Positions 43,235-50,917 of a DNA stretch of 50,917 nucleotides are shown in pieces. Location: contig JAQBOH010000157.1 of NCBI GenBank assembly GCA_028288125.1, forward strand, positions 1 through 50,917, written 5' to 3'. The notes beneath the pieces are model-generated. The model searched no databases and was not told the DNA's origin. It was given only the letters and a program-made list of their open reading frames with translations. The translations under genes and the position numbers were made by a program. How positions within the stretch are numbered: position 1 is the first letter of the stretch; every line of letters begins with the position of its first letter. This stretch comes from Mucilaginibacter sp. Lineage in GTDB: Bacteria; Bacteroidota; Bacteroidia; Sphingobacteriales; Sphingobacteriaceae.

Positions 43235-44095
43235 ATGATGGACTTTAAAACAATATGCCTTGTGATATTCACATGCGAAAGCCGGGAACATCTGCTGCTG
43301 AAGTCTTTTGAATCATTTTCCGGTTCTTGCCGGGATGTTTTTGCATACAAACTATTAGTCGTCGACGGAAAGATTAGTCAGGCAACAATTGACGCGGTTT
43401 CGCCGAATATCGTCATACAATCGACGGAAAGAAAGGGATATGTAAACAGCATTATTAATGCGTTAAACAATATACATACTGACTATTTTTTTTGGCTTGA
43501 AGATGATTGGGAGTTTCCATATCTTTTTTCAATGAGCGATTTAATCTCATTTTTACAAGAGCAGAATGTTTTGCAAATAACCCTTGCAAAGGAACCATTT
43601 AACAACAAGTTTGAATTATATAAAGCACCCGATGTTTATGTAAATGGTTCTGGGTTTTCAGCCAATCCCTGCTTGTGTCGAACTGCTGACATAAAGGAAA
43701 TATTTAAGGAAATTGTAGCTTACAAAAAGGATGAAAATTCAAAATTTCTGAGTTTTGAAGGTGTTGCAACAACATATACACAGCGCAAAAACCTCGTGTT
43801 ATTAATTAAATACTATGATAAGCTTGCATTTGTGAACCACAAGGGCGACCTGGAAAGCACCGCCAGGGAATATCACATGATCAATTCGCTTAGTATACCA
43901 TTAAACTCAGAAAATGGTGGGTACATTTCTGGTTTAAATCATTTCCAAAAGCCCGGTTTTTACAATAAATTAAGTTTATGCATTAAATTATGGATAGCGA
44001 CATTTCATTTAAGTATAAAATTGCTTTTTTCAAGAGAAGCTTATGATTTTGCATTCAGAATATATCTTGCATCGTTAAAGCGCTTTAAAAGCTGA
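43235..44095 (+). CDS. GT-A-like glycosyltransferase, unassigned family
   Basis: A 286-residue protein: ICLVIFTCESREHLLLKSFESFSGSCRDVFAYKLLVVDGK, GYVNSIINALNNIHTDYFFWLEDDWEF, and a long C-terminal helix region (LCIKLWIATFHLSIKLLF). The first strand and the LEDDW motif suggest a GT-A fold, with EDD in place of DxD. Start: two ATGs in tandem at 43235; the first follows the previous TAG after two bases. Family not recognised. Confidence 0.7.
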   Translation: MMDFKTICLVIFTCESREHLLLKSFESFSGSCRDVFAYKLLVVDGKISQATIDAVSPNIVIQSTERKGYVNSIINALNNIHTDYFFWLEDDWEFPYLFSMSDLISFLQEQNVLQITLAKEPFNNKFELYKAPDVYVNGSGFSANPCLCRTADIKEIFKEIVAYKKDENSKFLSFEGVATTYTQRKNLVLLIKYYDKLAFVNHKGDLESTAREYHMINSLSIPLNSENGGYISGLNHFQKPGFYNKLSLCIKLWIATFHLSIKLLFSREAYDFAFRIYLASLKRFKS

Positions 44096-44125
44096 TGTTT
44101 TTAATATTAAAATGATTAAGTTTAA

Positions 44126-45094
44126 GTGAACCGGAAATATATACTAACTATTGCAACCGGGAAGGATTTGTATATTGAGATGGCGGCTAACCTTGCGCGC
44201 TCGTTCTTTTGGTGGCATCCGAATACTGATATTATATTCCGGATAGTTACTGATGACGAACAGAAACTGCCTGGCGACATAAAAGCCCGGGCTGAAATAA
44301 TACATATAAAGCCAGGGGAGTTCGGCGAGGGTTTTTCACCAAAATTACACCTGGATCAGCTATCTGCGGAAGGACAAACCTTATTTATAGATAGCGATTG
44401 TTTAATATTTGAAGATATTTCGCATCTTTTTACACTTTTTAAAGGCAAAGCGGTTTCAGTGGTCGGCGATTACATATCATCAGGCGAATGGTTCGGCGAC
44501 ATAAGTGTAATATGTAAAAATTTTAGTGTCGCTCACTTGCCCAAGTTTAACGGGGGGCTTTACTATATTGAAAAAGGTGAAAAAGCTTCGGAGGTTTATA
44601 AAACTGCCCGCGAATTAGAAAAGAAATATGACGAGATCGGTTTCGTTCGATTACGCGGCCGGCCAAATGATGAGGTGTTAATGGCGCTATCCATGGAGTT
44701 GCATGGGCAAATCCCTCTTATTGACAATGGGAAAGTCATGAGTGATCCGCAGGCGTGCCCCGGAGGATATAAAATTGACGTCATAACCGGCGATCGATGG
44801 TTAATCAATCCACCAGAGCCAGATCCGATGCACCAGGCCTGGTATCCATTTGAAAAAGTGTCGCCATCAATAGTTCATTTTTTGGGATACTATACGCAGC
44901 ATTACCCCTACCGCAGGGAAGTTTACCGGCTGGAAAAAGCATTGACCAACACATTAAATTGGTTTAGCGATATAAAATGCTTGATTACTATTGAATACCC
45001 TGAACGGATGAAAGCCTTTCTTAAAAAAACATTTCGTCCCGTTTACCATAAAACTTTTGGCATCAGGCGGCTTAAACCATCCGAGCGGGCTTAA
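44126..45094 (+). CDS. Glycosyltransferase-like protein (GT8-like GT-A)
   Basis: A 322-residue protein: YILTIATGKDLYIEMAANLARSFFWWHPNTDIIFRIVTDDE, LDQLSAEGQTLFIDSDCLIFEDISHLF (DSD as the metal-binding DxD), FNGGLYYIEKGEKA and RPNDEVLMALSMELHG. The arrangement (early strand, FIDSD, FNGGLYY) resembles GT8 and related retaining transferases. Start is GTG at 44126. Substrates are unknown; it lies six bases before a GT2 gene. Confidence 0.75.
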   Translation: MNRKYILTIATGKDLYIEMAANLARSFFWWHPNTDIIFRIVTDDEQKLPGDIKARAEIIHIKPGEFGEGFSPKLHLDQLSAEGQTLFIDSDCLIFEDISHLFTLFKGKAVSVVGDYISSGEWFGDISVICKNFSVAHLPKFNGGLYYIEKGEKASEVYKTARELEKKYDEIGFVRLRGRPNDEVLMALSMELHGQIPLIDNGKVMSDPQACPGGYKIDVITGDRWLINPPEPDPMHQAWYPFEKVSPSIVHFLGYYTQHYPYRREVYRLEKALTNTLNWFSDIKCLITIEYPERMKAFLKKTFRPVYHKTFGIRRLKPSERA

Positions 45095-45100
45095 AATATA

Positions 45101-46033
45101 ATGGATGTTACTATTATTATTCCAACTTACAACAGGTTATGGAGCTTGCCGGCAGCCATTGAAAGCTGCCGTAATACTAAGTGCGCAACAGAAATAATTG
45201 TCGTTGACGACGGCAGTACTGATGACACATGGGATTGGCTGCAGCAGCAAAAGGATCTGGTTATTTTGCAGCAACCGAACCGGGGAAAATGCTGGGCGGT
45301 AAACGAAGCATTTGCCCTGGCAAAAGGAAAGTATGTACGGTTTTTAGACTCAGATGATTGTTTAAACGAATTTGCAAATGACGAGCAGTTTACAATAGCC
45401 GAAGATAGCTTAAGTGACATTGTGGTAAGCGGCTATAAAATAATTAATGAGCAATACAATTTAATAAGCCTGCAACGCTGGGTTGAGTGCGATGATTTTA
45501 TAGCTCAGCAGTTAGGCGAATGTGACGGGTCGCACTATTCGTCTTTTCTTTTCAGAAAGTCGCTTATTGACGATTTGCCGCACCGGCCGGATTATGCTTA
45601 CCGGGATGATAGGCTTTTTATATTGGAAGCTGCTTTAAAAAAACCGAAAATTGCCGTCCATACCGGAACGGCATTATCGCATATGCTGCACAGCAAACCA
45701 CGGTTGCAGGACAGCGCCGGCATAAAGCAAATTGTCCAAAATTTTCAACACGTTAATATTTACAAACAAATATTGATGCAATTGGAGCAGCACGAAGAAC
45801 TCACCTCAAGGCGAATAAAGGCCGCGGTAAATGTTTTATGGCCTTTAAGCCATTGGATTGCCAAATACGATATTAAAGAGGCTGAAGCTTTGTTTCAATG
45901 GATAATTGAGCTTTCGCCGGACTTTGAAATTCCTGCAAAGGGTTTGTTGGGTTTGGCATACAATGGCTTGGGCTTTAGGGTAACCGAGCGGATATTAAGT
46001 ATGCAGCGTTTAATTAAAAACGCGTGGAAATAA
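45101..46033 (+). CDS. Glycosyltransferase family 2
   Basis: A 310-residue GT-A enzyme: VTIIIPTYNRLWSLPAAIESCRNTKCATEIIVVDDGSTDDT, GKCWAVNEAFALAKGKYVRFLDSDDCL, and YAYRDDRLFILEAAL. LDSDD is the metal and nucleotide site. It is six bases after the GT8-like gene. Substrates are unknown. Confidence 0.92.
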   Translation: MDVTIIIPTYNRLWSLPAAIESCRNTKCATEIIVVDDGSTDDTWDWLQQQKDLVILQQPNRGKCWAVNEAFALAKGKYVRFLDSDDCLNEFANDEQFTIAEDSLSDIVVSGYKIINEQYNLISLQRWVECDDFIAQQLGECDGSHYSSFLFRKSLIDDLPHRPDYAYRDDRLFILEAALKKPKIAVHTGTALSHMLHSKPRLQDSAGIKQIVQNFQHVNIYKQILMQLEQHEELTSRRIKAAVNVLWPLSHWIAKYDIKEAEALFQWIIELSPDFEIPAKGLLGLAYNGLGFRVTERILSMQRLIKNAWK

Positions 46034-46051
46034 TTTTCAAGTAGTTATTAA

Positions 46052-46816
46052 ATGAGATTATCCCTGTTATATAACCCCCTGGTAATGATCGACCGGCTGG
46101 CTGTGGCGATTAACCGCGGCAAACGGAAACGAAAGCTAAAGGGCACGCCTGCAGCCAATCTGGGGCTCGGGTATCTCGATGGCCTTGAATTGCTCGAACT
46201 CATTAAAAAGAATAATTTCACACCAAAAGTTATTTACGACGTGGGCGCCAATATCGGCACATGGACACTTTTAGCTAAATCTTTTTTCACCGATGCCGCG
46301 GTGCAGGCTTTTGAGCCGTTGCACCAACATATAAAAGAATTTAAAACCAATACGGCTAACCTTACCGGGATAACTCTTCATCCATTTTGTCTTGGCAACG
46401 AAAATAAGGAGTTAGTGATCAATGTATCAAGCTTTTCTGATTCGTCAAGTATCCTCGAAGCCACGCCCCTTGAATTCGAACAATATGGTATCAAAAAAAC
46501 GGCCGAAGAGACGGTAAACATTAAGCGCGTCGAAGATTTGATCGGGCAAGGCATTTTGCCGGTTCCCGATATAATAAAGCTGGACGTGCAGGGGTTTGAA
46601 TTGGAAGTTTTAAAGGGGGCCGGTAAATATTTAAACCAGGTAAGTTATCTTATCGTTGAGGTTTCATTCAAAAAATACTATTACAACCAGCCATTGTTCC
46701 TCGATATTGCCAATTACCTTATGGGCTTCGGGTTTAATATTTATGCATTCGGGCATTCAACACCTGCCGGGCAGGAGCTCGGGCAAATTGATGTTTTATT
46801 CAAAAAGCAAAATTGA
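46052..46816 (+). CDS. FkbM family methyltransferase
   Basis: A 254-residue class I methyltransferase: KVIYDVGANIGTWTLLAKSFF (motif I), AVQAFEPLHQHIKEF, and PDIIKLDVQGFELEVLKGAGKYL (FkbM hallmark). Its stop overlaps the following gene's TTG start by four bases (TTGA). It probably methylates a sugar of the glycan. It is a distinct subtype from the copy at 41365 (VQG versus VEG motif). Confidence 0.92.
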   Translation: MRLSLLYNPLVMIDRLAVAINRGKRKRKLKGTPAANLGLGYLDGLELLELIKKNNFTPKVIYDVGANIGTWTLLAKSFFTDAAVQAFEPLHQHIKEFKTNTANLTGITLHPFCLGNENKELVINVSSFSDSSSILEATPLEFEQYGIKKTAEETVNIKRVEDLIGQGILPVPDIIKLDVQGFELEVLKGAGKYLNQVSYLIVEVSFKKYYYNQPLFLDIANYLMGFGFNIYAFGHSTPAGQELGQIDVLFKKQN

Positions 46817-47967
46817 AATTTTTCCTGGCCTTTCAGCAGTCTGAAAAGGCTTATCCTATACCGGCATATAGCTTTTGGCAGCATTATATAAAAAACGGCA
46901 TAACCGAGGCCGGATATGAATGGTCAGAATGCCCGGATGCCGATTGGGCATTAGGGCTGGCGCCCCAAAACAAAAATGCTCACGCAAAGTGGAAACAGGA
47001 TACCTGGGAGAAAACAGTCGCATGGCTAAAAAACAACCCGGCTGACATTTTTTTAAGCTATTTGTATCCCTCCCAGGTGGATGAACCTGCTATTAGGGAG
47101 ATTCAAAAAACAGGCATCCCCTGCGTTAATTTTTTTTGCGATAACGTACGCGAGTATACATGCGCCCCGCCTGAATTTAAAATTTTCGATCTCAACTGGG
47201 TGCCGGAATATAAAGCTGCAAAATGGTATAAAACAGCGGGATATTCTTTTATTAATTTACCAATGCCTGTATGGGTTGAACCGGCATCGCGGGTCATTAA
47301 GGAAGAAACAAACAACCAGGTAACTTTTATCGGTTCGAATGATATCCAAAGAAAATTATTGTTTGAAAGTTTAATGGAGAATGATCCTGATATTAAATTA
47401 GTTATTTATGGCAGCGGATGGAATGACACCAATGCACCTAAAGACACCAATACTTTAGCGGGGTATACATTTTATAAAAAAATAATTTTTAATCTCGATT
47501 TTGTAAGGCGTCAGGGATCTGCCGCCTTTTTACGTAAATTAAAACAAAGGCATATCAGCCAAAGTGGCAATAATATATTAAGCCCCAATATAAACGGCCC
47601 GGTCTCTTTTGGAAAGTATAATAGGTTAACGGCCGAAAGTATGATCACACTGGGTGTTAACCGTTACCCGTCATTCCGTTACCCGCTTTTACAGCCCGGC
47701 AGTTATTCAAGACTTCGCGATATCGAAGCGCCCATGCTTGGCGCCTGCTACCTTACTGAATATACCGAAGGGATTGACGAACTATATGATATCGATAATG
47801 ACATAGCCGTTTACCGGAATGCGGAGGAGTTAGCTACCAAAATAAAGGAACTAAAGGGCGATCAGAACAGGCGTAGAAAGCTAAAAGTAAATGGCCAAAA
47901 GCAGGCGCTAAATGAAAATAGCATACCAAATTCATTACGAAAAATAATACGCATATTAACAAGTTAG
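46813..47967 (+). CDS. Glycosyltransferase, CgeB/GT1-like
   Basis: A 384-residue GT-B-like protein: MKFFLAFQQSEKAYPIPAYSFWQHYIKNGI, DIFLSYLYPSQVDEPAIREIQKTGIPCVNFFCDNVRE, QVTFIGSNDIQRKLLFESL, and the C-terminal LRDIEAPMLGACYLTEYTEGIDELYDIDNDIAVYRNAEEL, which is the Glyco_trans_1_2 (CgeB-type) signature. The start is TTG at 46813 within the TTGA overlap. Function within glycan assembly is inferred. Confidence 0.82.
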   Translation: MKFFLAFQQSEKAYPIPAYSFWQHYIKNGITEAGYEWSECPDADWALGLAPQNKNAHAKWKQDTWEKTVAWLKNNPADIFLSYLYPSQVDEPAIREIQKTGIPCVNFFCDNVREYTCAPPEFKIFDLNWVPEYKAAKWYKTAGYSFINLPMPVWVEPASRVIKEETNNQVTFIGSNDIQRKLLFESLMENDPDIKLVIYGSGWNDTNAPKDTNTLAGYTFYKKIIFNLDFVRRQGSAAFLRKLKQRHISQSGNNILSPNINGPVSFGKYNRLTAESMITLGVNRYPSFRYPLLQPGSYSRLRDIEAPMLGACYLTEYTEGIDELYDIDNDIAVYRNAEELATKIKELKGDQNRRRKLKVNGQKQALNENSIPNSLRKIIRILTS

Positions 47968-47998
47968 CCGCATAACCTACCGGCCACATAACCAGGCT

Positions 47999-48979
47999 TT
48001 GAACAAGATACATTTATACTTTAGGGTTGAACCAGCAAAAGACCGGTTTTTTAAAGGCGACAGGCACTTGATCCATTTAATCAAAAAACTGCTCGGCCGA
48101 AATAAAACAAGCGGATTAGAAAAGGTGTTTTTGAACCTTTGTAAAGGGTTTGACCTGTTAAAAGTTGATTATGATGTCAATTTGCCTTTTGAAAAAACAC
48201 GGGCAGGTGAGGCAGTTGTGGTACTGGGTGATGGAAAATATGCGTTAAAAGGGTATAATCAGCCCAATCCGATAATAGCGGGCATCGGATTAATGACCCA
48301 CCCATCAGAATGGCCCGAATTATTTACCGGCTACCCTATAGCAAAGTACCTGCAACACTCTAATTGGGCAATGAATATTTATATTCCTTACTATGGAAGA
48401 GATAGGTGCGAGGTATGGTCTGCGGGCATTGACACTGGCAAATGGTCGCCAGCCGGGCAACCAAATAAAAAGTTTGACGTGCTAGTCTACAATAAAATAA
48501 GATGGGACAAAGAAGCGATGGACGCGGAACTAAGATTACCCATATTAAAAAAATTGGACCAATCAGGATTGTCGTACACTGAAATAATATATGGACAATA
48601 TAACGAGACAGAATATTTTAATTTATTGAACCAATGTAACGGAATGATCTTCCTTTGCGAACATGAGAGCCAGGGTTTGGCCTGCTGCGAAGCACTGTCT
48701 ATGAATGTACCGGTATTCGCCTGGGACCAGGGCTTTTGCCTTGATCCCAATCGTTTTAAATGGAATGAGCCGATTATTCCGGCAACCTCTGTTCCTTTTT
48801 TTGACGAAAGGTGTGGTATGCGGTTTAAGAACTTTGAGGACTTTGAGAGCCAAATCGGAATTTTTTGGGATAGTGTAAAGCGCGGTGATTTTAAACCAAG
48901 AGATTATATTTTGGAAAACCTTACACTTGAAAATAGCGCCAACCGTATGCTGAATATTATTAACGGCGTTTACGAATGA
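47999..48979 (+). CDS. Glycosyltransferase, GT4-like
   Basis: A 326-residue protein: NKIHLYFRVEPAKDRFFKGDRHLIHLIKKLL, KTSGLEKVFLNLCKGFDLLKVDYDVNLPF, KFDVLVYNKIRWDKEA and the GT4-type donor motif CEHESQGLACCEALSMNVPVFAWD. The last is a good E-x7-E match. TTG at 47999 is the only start before the conserved strand. Its end overlaps the next GT4 gene by four bases (ATGA). Confidence 0.82.
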   Translation: MNKIHLYFRVEPAKDRFFKGDRHLIHLIKKLLGRNKTSGLEKVFLNLCKGFDLLKVDYDVNLPFEKTRAGEAVVVLGDGKYALKGYNQPNPIIAGIGLMTHPSEWPELFTGYPIAKYLQHSNWAMNIYIPYYGRDRCEVWSAGIDTGKWSPAGQPNKKFDVLVYNKIRWDKEAMDAELRLPILKKLDQSGLSYTEIIYGQYNETEYFNLLNQCNGMIFLCEHESQGLACCEALSMNVPVFAWDQGFCLDPNRFKWNEPIIPATSVPFFDERCGMRFKNFEDFESQIGIFWDSVKRGDFKPRDYILENLTLENSANRMLNIINGVYE

Positions 48980-49995
48980 GAATATTGCTTATCATGGATC
49001 CTGGAATACCTGTGCCGCCCGCTTTATATGGCGGGCACGAGCGGCTGGTTTATTTATTTGCGGAAGAATATAAAAAACTTGGCCACCAAGTGACTCTATT
49101 AGCCGGGCCCGAATCATATTGCAGCGGTAACACAGTCACATTTGGCGTGAATGATTTAAACCGGGCGCGCACGGCAAAATTTAAGGAATGTGTGTTTGTA
49201 TGGCGGTTCTTGCGCAAAAACAAAGATAAATTTCACCTTATACACAATTTTGGACGGTTAGCTTATCTGCTGCCTATTTTAAATCACCGGGTAAAAAAAA
49301 TCATGACATATGGCCGGCCAGTTGCGACCACGGGAATAAAAATTATAAATGCCTTACCAAATAAAAATTTAATATTCACAGCCTGCAGTAATTACTGCGT
49401 TTCAACCGGCAATGTGGCTGGGAAATGGAAAACCATATATAATGCGATTGATTTTTCGCAATACGAGCTTAATGAAATAGTGCCTGATGATGCGCCGTTG
49501 ATGTTTTTGGGCCGACTCGACAGAATAAAAGGAGCACATACCGCTATAAAAGTCGCTAAAGCAGCTAATCTTCAGCTCATTATCGCCGGTAATATTTCGC
49601 CGACTGCCGATAGCGCCCGTTATTTTAAAACTGAAATTGAACCATATATTGATGGCCTGCAAATTAAATATATTGGAGGCTTGAATGACATCGAAAAAAA
49701 CAATTATTTAAGGCAAGCCAAAGCATTATTGTTCCCGATTGAATGGGATGAGCCCTTTGGAATGGTTATGGTTGAGGCTATGGCCTGCGGCACGCCCGTT
49801 ATAGCGTTTGATCGGGGCTCGGTACCGGAAGTTATTGAAAATGGCCTTACTGGATTTATTGTAAATACCGATGAGGGAATGATAAGCAGTATTTCGAGGT
49901 TAAAAACAATAAACCGAAAAGCTTGCAGGAAGGCTGCATTTGAGAAGTTCAACCGGAACAAGATTGCAAAACAGTATATCGCTTTATTTAGTTAA
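48976..49995 (+). CDS. Glycosyltransferase family 4
   Basis: A 339-residue GT-B enzyme: RILLIMDPGIPVPPALYGGHERLVYLFAEEYKKLGHQVTLLAG (acceptor half) and PLMFLGRLDRIKGAHTAIKVAK, WDEPFGMVMVEAMACGTPVIAFDRGSVPEVI (donor half with E-x7-E). Its ATGA overlaps the upstream gene. Family assignment is clear; substrates are unknown. Confidence 0.94.
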   Translation: MRILLIMDPGIPVPPALYGGHERLVYLFAEEYKKLGHQVTLLAGPESYCSGNTVTFGVNDLNRARTAKFKECVFVWRFLRKNKDKFHLIHNFGRLAYLLPILNHRVKKIMTYGRPVATTGIKIINALPNKNLIFTACSNYCVSTGNVAGKWKTIYNAIDFSQYELNEIVPDDAPLMFLGRLDRIKGAHTAIKVAKAANLQLIIAGNISPTADSARYFKTEIEPYIDGLQIKYIGGLNDIEKNNYLRQAKALLFPIEWDEPFGMVMVEAMACGTPVIAFDRGSVPEVIENGLTGFIVNTDEGMISSISRLKTINRKACRKAAFEKFNRNKIAKQYIALFS

Positions 49996-49996
49996 T

Positions 49997-50917
49997 ATGA
50001 TCCAAAAGATAATAAAGAAGATAAAATTTGAACTCCAGTTTAATAACCCTCATTATTATACCAGGGTATCGCAAAAAATAGTAAAAACCGCCTATCAGGC
50101 GTTGCTGCACAAAAAACTGGATAAACTGTCACCTATTACTTTACAAAAAGAAAACGCCCGGTTAACGCTCTCGATATTAGCTAACAAAAAACGTTTTTAT
50201 GAATCTATAGCGTCTTTATATAGTTTTTGCTTTTGGAAAAGGGATATCTATATACATTATCATGAGGATGGAACACTTACAATAAAGGAAATTGATTTGC
50301 TAAAAAAAATATTTCCTGGTATAAAGATTTTTATAAGAAGCGAAAACAACTTAAAAGTACAGAATTATTTATCATCAAAGGGTCTGCATAATTGTGCCAA
50401 ATTACGGGGATATTATCTTTTTTCAATCAAATTATTCGATATGATCATTGAAAAGCGGACCCCTTATATGTTGCATATTGATTCGGACGTGCTTTTCTTT
50501 TCAAAACCAAATGAAATTCTGGATATTATCGAGACTGGCAGTTTTAATGGGTGCTATAACTTAGATGTAGGCAATGTTTACACGTTTGATGATGATACAA
50601 TGTCCCAATATATTCCTACGCCAATACTAAACCGGTTTAATTCAGGGATACTGCTGCATAATTTTGATGAATCATTTTTCAATTTTGCTGATCTGGTAAT
50701 GGATAATAAACCGCAGGCGGTAACGTCATGGGTTATTGAGCAAACATTATTTGCAATGTATGCAACCTTAAAAGGAAATTTCCTGGCCTTGCCTAAATAT
50801 TATGACTTGGCAAGAAAGGAACGAGCGCTTGGAAATAAATTAGTAAGTGAACACTATGTACATAATACAGGGTATGACATGCATAAAGATTTTATCTATA
50901 AGCTATATCCAATATTT
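49997..50917 (+). CDS. Glycosyltransferase-like protein (runs off window end)
   Basis: Not in the ORF track because no stop lies inside the window. From the ATG at 49997, one base after the previous stop, 307 codons are open. The protein has MIQKIIKKIKFELQF, FCFWKRDIYIHYHEDGTLTIKEID, and PYMLHIDSDVLFFSKPNEIL, where DSD is a GT-A DxD-like site, followed by FNSGILLHNFDE and SWVIEQTLFAMYAT. It resembles GT-A proteins that handle a nucleotide sugar, but I cannot name the family. Confidence 0.75.
   Translation, partial: MIQKIIKKIKFELQFNNPHYYTRVSQKIVKTAYQALLHKKLDKLSPITLQKENARLTLSILANKKRFYESIASLYSFCFWKRDIYIHYHEDGTLTIKEIDLLKKIFPGIKIFIRSENNLKVQNYLSSKGLHNCAKLRGYYLFSIKLFDMIIEKRTPYMLHIDSDVLFFSKPNEILDIIETGSFNGCYNLDVGNVYTFDDDTMSQYIPTPILNRFNSGILLHNFDESFFNFADLVMDNKPQAVTSWVIEQTLFAMYATLKGNFLALPKYYDLARKERALGNKLVSEHYVHNTGYDMHKDFIYKLYPIF

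Noticed and set aside
1-50917. CRISPR arrays, tRNA or rRNA genes.
   Set aside because: No regularly spaced direct repeats and no tRNA- or rRNA-like sequence were seen on reading; weak structured RNAs could be missed without tools.

Overview
The window looks like the chromosome of a Sphingobacteriaceae-type Bacteroidota, probably Mucilaginibacter or a close relative. This is inferred from recognisable protein types (S1/P1 nuclease, UpxY/NusG-like regulator, Bacteroidota-style lipoprotein signals), from the absence of clear Shine-Dalgarno sites, and from several TAnnTTTG boxes, the Bacteroidota -7 promoter element. No database search was possible, so genus level is an inference.

Region 1 (1-17 kb) is mostly housekeeping and metabolism with a higher G+C look: the 5' end of hisS, a 5'-truncated ORF6N gene, a GNAT acetyltransferase, a low-molecular-weight tyrosine phosphatase, an S1/P1 nuclease, a small lipoprotein, fumC, a TPR protein gene broken by an in-frame amber codon, a serine hydrolase, a YbaB/EbfC protein, a metallo-beta-lactamase-fold hydrolase, a decayed IS1182-type transposase, a tandemly duplicated beta-helix lipoprotein, an SDR, a CocE/NonD hydrolase, pgk, a second GNAT and gapdh. 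Intergenic spaces here carry several families of low-complexity inverted-repeat elements.

Region 2 (17-51 kb) is a large, AT-richer surface polysaccharide locus. A WecA-like initiating transferase and one GT2 lie on the minus strand. From a divergent promoter at about 19.2 kb the plus strand runs to the window end: Wza-like export lipoprotein, Wzc-like co-polymerase/tyrosine kinase, UpxY-like antiterminator, asparagine synthase, a GT4, the ABC exporter Wzm/Wzt, a FAD oxidoreductase, a methyltransferase, an SDR, then about 18 glycosyltransferase-like genes interspersed with FkbM methyltransferases, a DUF268-like protein, a GT11 and a GT10 fucosyltransferase. Many neighbours overlap by 1-8 nt, and many use TTG or GTG starts. 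The last gene runs off the window.

Working model: a lipid-linked glycan is started by the WecA-like enzyme, extended by the glycosyltransferases, capped or decorated by methyltransferases and fucosyltransferases, and exported by Wzm/Wzt and/or the Wza/Wzc system, while the UpxY-like protein helps polymerase read through this very long unit. The most unusual signals are the repeat families (some reaching into coding 5' ends and signal peptides), the nonsense-split TPR gene, the duplicated beta-helix protein and the mix of Wza/Wzc with Wzm/Wzt export genes.
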